DNA of 64,000 bases from Acestrorhynchus altus. Lineage: Eukaryota; Chordata; Actinopteri; Characiformes; Acestrorhynchidae. Positions 58,415 through 64,000 of this stretch are shown here, piece after piece (the stretch's first letter is position 1; each line of letters starts with the position of its first letter). The notes below the pieces were generated by a model. It made no database searches, was not told where the DNA came from, and was given only the letters and a program-made list of their open reading frames with translations. The stretch spans positions 40,519,871-40,583,870 of the forward strand of contig CM067504.1 of the NCBI GenBank assembly GCA_034509495.1, written 5' to 3'. A program made the translations under genes and the position numbers.

Positions 58415-58640
58415 GGGGGTGGCTGAATGGCTTTTCAAATCCCTTCCGAGACTCATCTGCATCTACAACCTTCTTCCTGAAGGCCTCAGAGAGCTCTTTG
58501 GATCTGACCATGATGATCCCACTCACTTCAACAATCAAGAGCAAACCACACTAATGTCTGGAATTTAAATAAGACAGACTCCTCTGAAGTCCTCTGTAAT
58601 TATCATCTAATCATCTGCTGATTTATAGTTTGTTTTGAGA
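58415..58640 (-). mobile_element. Tc1-like 5' fragment, antisense (first of two)
   Basis: On the - strand: MVRSKELSEAFRKKVVDADE then SRKGFEKP, the start of the helix-turn-helix, and its untranslated leader ('aatcaagagcaaaccacact'). The coding part stops after about 28 codons. Confidence 0.8.
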
Positions 58641-58671
58641 TATTTTAAAATTTCCCAAACTTCTCTTCTTT

Positions 58672-58855
58672 CAGAGAGCTCTATGGACGTTGCCATGGTG
58701 ATCCCACTCACTTCAACAATCAAGAGCAAACCAAACTAATGTCTGAGGTTTTTAAAAAAGACAGAATTGCTAATATAAATGAAATTTTTAAAAGACTTCA
58801 GTCAGATTTCTTCAATTTACAGTTTAATTATGTCCCTTCCAACTCGCAATATAGA
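58672..58855 (-). mobile_element. Tc1-like 5' fragment, antisense (second of two)
   Basis: Repeats the same leader ('gatcccactcacttcaacaa', 'tcaagagcaaaccaaactaa') in the same orientation as 58415-58640, with a shorter coding remnant and diverged terminal-repeat sequence to about 58855. Confidence 0.7.
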
Positions 58856-59313
58856 TAAGAGGAGATAAGATATTAAAAAGTAATAATAATAAATACAATA
58901 AAGAATATTATTTTCATAGACTTGTGTATTGCTGCCATCGTTGGACGATAGTCTAGTCTACACACAGCAGTGGCAGCTACTTTCCTCCCAAAGCCGAGAA
59001 CATTTGCTAAGCAAATTCTGGATGTATGGCATCTCACGTACAGAGATGCTGCTCAGTTTGCAGAGTGCACTCAAAGTTCAGGAGAAAACACTGTCACAGG
59101 AGCTCACAGGGGCCCACAAAGCTTTTTCTGCTGAAATATTAAAAGGCATTTGTAGTAGCAGTGACTAAATAGAGCTCAGACTCAACGGGCAAGCTGGTGT
59201 CACGATCTGACCGATTTGATCCAGTCTGTTGATGTAAACCTGACCACTGCAGTTGTTTTACTGTAATCCGGTGCTGTAGCACTAACTTTAGGCTGTGTTT
59301 TGTCCTGCTTTAG

Positions 59314-59405
59314 CCTGGGACTCTGGATCATGCCATTGAGGATCTCCAGCGTCTGGTTAATCAGAAGGATGACGGCGCTGTCCAGAGCATTTGGCTGTTG
59401 ACTGA
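59314..59405 (+). CDS. tprg1: tprg1, second coding exon
   Basis: After acceptor 'cctgctttag' the exon encodes, from phase 0, PGTLDHAIEDLQRLVNQKDD then GAVQSIWLLT, and the first two bases (GA) of a Glu codon before donor 'gtatgt'. This is the conserved start of the folded domain of the TPRG1/TPRG1L family (human 'RPGAIETAMEDL', 'IQGFWLLT'; TPRG1L 'RPGSIEQAVEEI', 'IQGVWLLTEVDHW'). The expected next exon, starting with the rest of Glu and a DHWNNEKE-like motif, was not found before the window ends. About 150-170 residues of the protein are therefore outside. Confidence 0.93.
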
Positions 59406-59464
59406 GTATGTTTTACCTGTTCTTATCAGTTACACACAGCTCTAAGGTAAAGGTGCACATAGAC

Positions 59465-59665
59465 AGTGCACAGCAGTGCACCACAGCGTCAGTGTGACTG
59501 CAGTGCTGAGAATGACCACCACCCACATAACACCTGCTCTGCGGTGGTCCTCTGGGACCCTGACCATTGAAGATGAACTACAGTCTGTAATTATAGAGCT
59601 ACAAAGTGCTCCTGCACGGTCCGAGGAGCTGATTAAATGGACAGTGACTGGTCTGATCTACTAAT
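59465..59665 (+). mobile_element. Foldback element, second solo right arm
   Basis: 'cagtgtgactgcagtgctga', 'ctgcggtggtcctctgggac', 'ctacagtctgtaattataga' and 'gctacaaagtgctcctgcac' match the right arm of the 20430-21010 family. It begins 60 bases after exon 2 of tprg1 and has the same orientation as the solo arm at 57770. Confidence 0.8.
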
Positions 59666-61994
59666 GCTTTGCATCTCTGCTGTTCCTGTATTGTTTAAAA
59701 GCAACTGTCTTCATTGATGAAACGGGGATAGGGGCCCTGTAGTATCCTGAATATCCTGTTGAAACATTCACACCCCCACAATGAACACTGTCATCCTGGA
59801 ATGTGGGAGTGTCAGCGTTGTGTTTTGCTTGAACATGAAACACAAAGGTAGTGGATGAGTGGGCTAAAATGGGGTGGAGGTCATTCGTGCTGTTCCCGAC
59901 AGGACTGACACTGTTACTGACGCAAGGAGACACAAAGTTTTAGAGAAGACGTGAAGGACAGGACGAGGGTTTGGATGAAAAGGCTTGTTTTATAGAACTG
60001 ATTGGAGTTTCTTCCTTGAAAAGCCAATTTTCTCGAATTGCTTGTAAGTTTTCATCAAACTACTCTTAAAAGCTCATGTAGAAAACCTTTGCCATCAAGT
60101 CTCAAGTGTCCCTTTGGCACGTATCGGTCCAGTGACTTCGTGAGCTCAGCATCCCCCTGACTGTTTGACATGGTTGGTTCACTCTCAGACCACGCTAACA
60201 CTCACAGTGAGCACTATGATCGAAGGATCACAGATTCAACTTCCAGGCCGTGCTGCATGCCATCGGTCTAGAGTCAGAGAAGACCCTCTCTGGGTGAGTA
60301 GATGGTGCTCCCAGTGTGATGCTGGTCAGTATAGGCATCTAGTAGATGATGATACAAAGATAAACAAATCAATTGGACTGTGGATGTTGCTGTATCATTC
60401 TTAAGCAGTACTTATGATATCCCAGGTGGTTGCTGTGGTACTCAGTGTGGATGGTTGGGAGCTGCTGGTGTATCTTCATCACATAAGATGGGTGCACACA
60501 TTTTGCCTAATTATTCCTATGGAGAGTGGCACCATGGCTTTTACCTACATACACACCTCAAAAGCATTGTCCACACATGTCCACACATCAGGAACCCTGA
60601 TCATCTGATGAATCTCCATGGAAGGGAACCCAGATTTATTCCCTTACTGTAAGATTTTTGTCTCATTTGTTTGATTGAATTCTCCTTATCTTCTTTTGGG
60701 ATAATAGCCCACGTCTTGTATAGCTGTGTTTTATGTCCTTGTCCCTTGTTAGGCAGGACATTTGTCGTCTAGGTCCTGGACATTACTGCAACATACGAAA
60801 CTGTAGACACTGAGAGATTTGTATGCCTTGAGTGTGTCTTTTGTCCACAATCTGTCACTTTAATTTTGACCAGTTGGTTGTTAATCCACTGACCTGACTG
60901 GGAGAACAGGTCCAGATACCGCCCCCCATTGAAGTGTGAGTGCAACGTCATCTTAGGGTTGGACAACCCGTCTTTTGCTGGCAAGCTGTTCAAATAGCTG
61001 TGAAAGGTGATATTTCCATTTCACTATTAATCTCTGTTTACAAGCACACAGATAGTCTATCATACCCCCGGCTGGCATGGCATGATGGGAACACGGCCTT
61101 AGTCAGTGATGGACAGGCCATCGGGAGAACCGGGTGAGTGTGGGCTGCTGAGAAAGTGAAGGAACCTGGTCGCATTGAATGGTCTGTAAAAAATTCCAGG
61201 GCTGATTTTCGTAGCCAGTCCAGCCCTGGCCTGTGACACACCTCCTAAAGCAGTCGGTCACTGACAAGAAGGACACCCAGGTCTTTTTTTATACTTAGGT
61301 CATTCATTTTTCTTTACTTTCAGTGGTTAAACACTCCTGAACCACACTCAACCAGCCTTCATGTCTGTAAATCTGCTCCATAACGTCAGCTCGGCAAACT
61401 CATTCATTCCGAGATGTCTCTTATGCTGCTCAAACCAACACAATTGATTAATTATTCATGTGTTTCCTGCTGTTATTCACAATCGCAGCACAAACCTGAC
61501 AATCCGCTTGTCTAAGCGCATGGATTGGTTCTCCGTTCGGTCAGTAGACTGACAAGTTTTTCCTTCTGTGACACGTTTATGACTCAACACGGTGACCATT
61601 CTTTCAGTCTTCACTCTCTGGACAAAGACTAGGCTGTTGTGCATGAAGTTCTGCTTTGAGAAACTGTGTTAACCGCCTGCTTTTGCAGAGGACTTCCTCT
61701 TCATTGTTATTTAACACACCTTGCTCCATAACGTCTGTTAGACTTACTTCATGGGAGGAAGTGGCAAATATGAAAATGATAAACAAATCCTGGCCAGGTG
61801 TAAAGTTTTTAGGTCCTTGGTGAAAAATAAACCAGTCAAATGAAGACAAAATCCAGAAATGATTTGCCAGTGAATTGGTGGAAAGCACATTTTTGATTTG
61901 GTAAAAATGATGAACCAGAGAGTTCAGTCAGGGTCAAAAATCAGGTTGAGCAAATACAAAGTCTGGCCTAAGCCAGAGTAACAAGCAGAAGGTC

Positions 61995-62208
61995 CGAGTC
62001 TGAGGTTTAGAAATGGTGGCCTGATTCTAATTTTAGACATTTTCAGTAGAAATAAATGTTTTACATTTAAAGTCTTCAGTTGAGTTTAACTATTTCACCT
62101 CCATCTCTCAATACAGTTACAATGAAGATCAAAAAGCCCAGATGTTGAAAAATGTAAGAGAAGACAGAGGTGTTTCTGGGACGTCCTAACATCGTCACAT
62201 GACCATGT
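61995..62208. mobile_element. Tc1-like terminal repeat, solo
   Basis: 'tttcacctccatctctcaat', 'gttacaatgaagatcaaaaa', 'gacagaggtgtttctgggac' and 'gtcctaacatcgtcacatga' form the long terminal repeat and tip of the 'ELSEAFRKKVV' family. No coding part. Confidence 0.75.
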
Positions 62209-62535
62209 GGCCCAAACTGGCAGACGATGCAGTCGTCCTGAGTTACAGTTGTTAAAGTAGATGCAAGATAAAAGGTCCTTTTTAACAAAAGCATCTTAGA
62301 GATGCCAAACCACAGATGGAGGTCCATTATTCCAGCCCTTGTTCTGTAGCTAACTAAGATGAGCAGGAAATTATTAAAGTGAAATAAACAGGCAGTAAAA
62401 CAGGGCTGCTGGAGGATGTTTTGCTAAATGCACTGGCGGATGTCAGCTCCTATCAGTCTGGATGCAGGCTTTCAGGAAACTCTTTAAAGGCCTTACCACG
62501 TGAGGATGAATAATATATCTCATTTTCCTTGGCCC

Positions 62536-62573
<38 letters not shown>
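62536..62573 (+). repeat. (CA)n microsatellite
   Basis: Thirty-eight bases of CA. Confidence 0.95.
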
Positions 62574-62575
<2 letters not shown>

Positions 62576-62684
62576 CTCTGTGGCCTGGTTTTTTTTTTGT
62601 AATGTATTTCTGAAAATACAAAAAGTGCCACCATGTATGAACTGCTTATCAGCTGACAAAAGTCATGGCATAACAGTATGCAAA

Positions 62685-63310
62685 TGGACTATGTGATGCC
62701 TTGGTACCACCCACACCTGTATAACCTGTGAGATGTTATCTTGTGAGTGAGGTTGAACACTGGCCAGTGAGATCATGGCAAGATGTGAAGTATCAGAGTT
62801 ATTAGAGTTCGAACGAGCCACAATGGATGGGAAATTCCATTTCCAAAGTGCAGGTATTTAACGTTCCTCGATCCACAGTGTCATGAGTATGCCAGGAATA
62901 CGTCATGGAAACGCATTACCACCCACAGTGGACAGCACAGTGGATGGTAATGATCAGGATGGCTGCATCTGAATAGTTGTAAACAGACAAGCAACTCTTA
63001 TATTTCTTATATTTGAATGTAAGTCAAAGTAAATCAATTCAATTTGCTTACACAAAAGCAGGACTCGTCCCTAAAGATGACCATTGCTATTCTGATGACT
63101 CCATGACAGTCTTGCACAACACCATCAGTCTTTGGTGACAGTGACGTGGCTTTAAGGGCAGTCATTGTAATGGTCTGCAGTCATGTAGACATGCATTGTG
63201 CAGCCATATGCCAAACGGAGCACCCTATTGGGATGGATCATCACAGGACACCGTTAGGAACGTCTACAACTCCATGCAGAGACGTCTGGCATGTTGTGTT
63301 AAACCCGAGT
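62685..63310 (+). mobile_element. Tc1-like relic with start and tail of a transposase
   Basis: From ATG at 62775: MARCEVSELLEFERATMDGK then FHFQSAGI, a decayed N-terminal helix-turn-helix. At 63227-63300, 'tgggatggatcatcacagga' and 'cgtctacaactccatgcaga' match the transposase tail of the element at 6961-7550. The middle is largely replaced or deleted. Confidence 0.6.
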
Positions 63311-64000
63311 GTAGTTGTGTCTGTTGGGTCACTCCGTGCATGTCACACAATCCATGGTCTGTGTCGGTCCCCCAGGTTTTCCAGCCTTCTCCATTCCACT
63401 GCAGCAAACAGCATACTACGGTAATATCTGCATGACCAGCATGCGTGCAATACATGGAAAAGTCCAACTTGGGACCTCTGCTCAAATGAATTTTGAACTC
63501 TTCTCTGCAAACTTCACTTGCAAAAGCGCACTACCAACACAACAGCACGAGTCAGGATGGAAAGCACGCGCAACAGGATGACCTTCAATAGTCCCTCAGG
63601 TACCGAGATAAGTAAGCGCTATTCCTCTCCCATAACACTTTTCTTGGTCATGTAGGGACCCCTCCTTCAAAGACACGAATGCCTTCCTAAAGCATCGTCT
63701 TCTGCTGGATTGATGAGGCATTTAGTACAGCTATCAGAGACAGAGACAAAGAGAAGCTGTGCAGTCTGTTTGCACCCGGAGATGTCAAAACAAGCATTAT
63801 GCAAAATACATGCATAATGCAACAGCCACCATGTACTGTCCAACAAGTGCACGAGAAGAAGAAAATGTATCCACTAGTGAGAGACAGAGAACATTTGAAT
63901 GTCTTTGGCATTGTTTGATATTGTATTTTTGCACGGTAAACAGCTTTTTGATTAACAGTATGTTTTCTGCAGACAGATATAAATACACTAGTAACACCCA

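Larger units (their letters stand above)
57569..59313 (+). other. tprg1 intron between coding exons 1 and 2
   Basis: Donor 'gtacgg' and acceptor 'cctgctttag'. It contains a 'ggttct' type repeat at about 57590-57705, a solo foldback arm (57770-57990) and two Tc1-like 5' fragments (58415-58855). The remainder looks unique. Confidence 0.85.
59406..64000 (+). other. tprg1 intron 2, partial
   Basis: Begins with donor 'gtatgt' and runs past the window end. It holds a solo foldback arm (59465-59665), a short-repeat fragment (60285-60345), a remnant of a Tc1 3' end (about 60655-60710, 'tttttgtctcatttgtttga'), a Tc1-like terminal repeat (61995-62208), a CA array and a second Tc1 relic (62685-63310). 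The other parts, including 60720-61990 and 63310-64000, look unique, without an exon I can recognise. Confidence 0.75.

Noticed and set aside
5957..64000. Search for tRNA, snRNA or microRNA genes
   Set aside because: No cloverleaf-like or known hairpin gene was recognised. The long hairpins present belong to foldback and inverted-repeat elements.
59406..64000. Search for tprg1 exon 3 (DHWNNEKE-type motif)
   Set aside because: No matching sequence was seen by eye; the exon is probably beyond the window.

Overview
This is a piece of a teleost fish nuclear genome. The evidence is split coding exons with canonical GT/AG introns, very dense (CA)n/(GT)n and (CT)n microsatellites, and many decayed Tc1/mariner-type DNA transposons and short inverted-repeat elements of fish type. 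The repeat families look like those of otophysan fishes (characins, catfishes, knifefishes), but that is an inference from memory and not a firm placement.

Only two protein-coding genes are supported, both on the + strand and both incomplete. The left end holds the last three coding exons of lpp (lipoma-preferred partner, zyxin family): 4958-5136, 6771-6891 and 8887-9015. They encode LIM2, LIM3 and the C-terminal PDZ-binding tail STDL. Earlier exons lie left of the window. The right end holds the first two coding exons of tprg1 (tumor protein p63-regulated gene 1): 57323-57568 and 59314-59405. The rest lies right of the window. Human 3q28 has the same order and orientation (LPP, TPRG1, then TP63), so conserved synteny supports both names.

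The layout is as follows. 1-9015 is lpp introns and exons with transposon relics. 9016 to about 13.9 kb is probable lpp 3' UTR, with long CA/GT arrays, a small inverted-repeat element, a strong G-quadruplex motif and a good poly(A) signal near 13900. About 14-56.8 kb is intergenic DNA in which I see no gene. It carries at least ten copies of one internally deleted Tc1-like family, relics of several other Tc1 families, a family of palindromic (foldback) elements, three minisatellites (24.5, 26.9 and 40.9 kb) and a 1.1-kb microsatellite cluster at 38-39.2 kb. 56.8-64 kb is the 5' part of tprg1, including a possible non-coding exon at 56860-56904.

The two genes are neighbours by ancient synteny and do not form an operon. 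No RNA genes, CRISPR arrays or bacterial-type signals were seen. Many of the longer open frames are read-through of dinucleotide repeats or of mobile elements. The most interesting observations are that the lpp terminal coding exon sits between a (GT)39 tract touching its splice acceptor and complementary (CA)n tracts just after its stop codon; that several Tc1 copies share one internal deletion; that a minisatellite appears to have grown out of an interspersed repeat; and the foldback element family.
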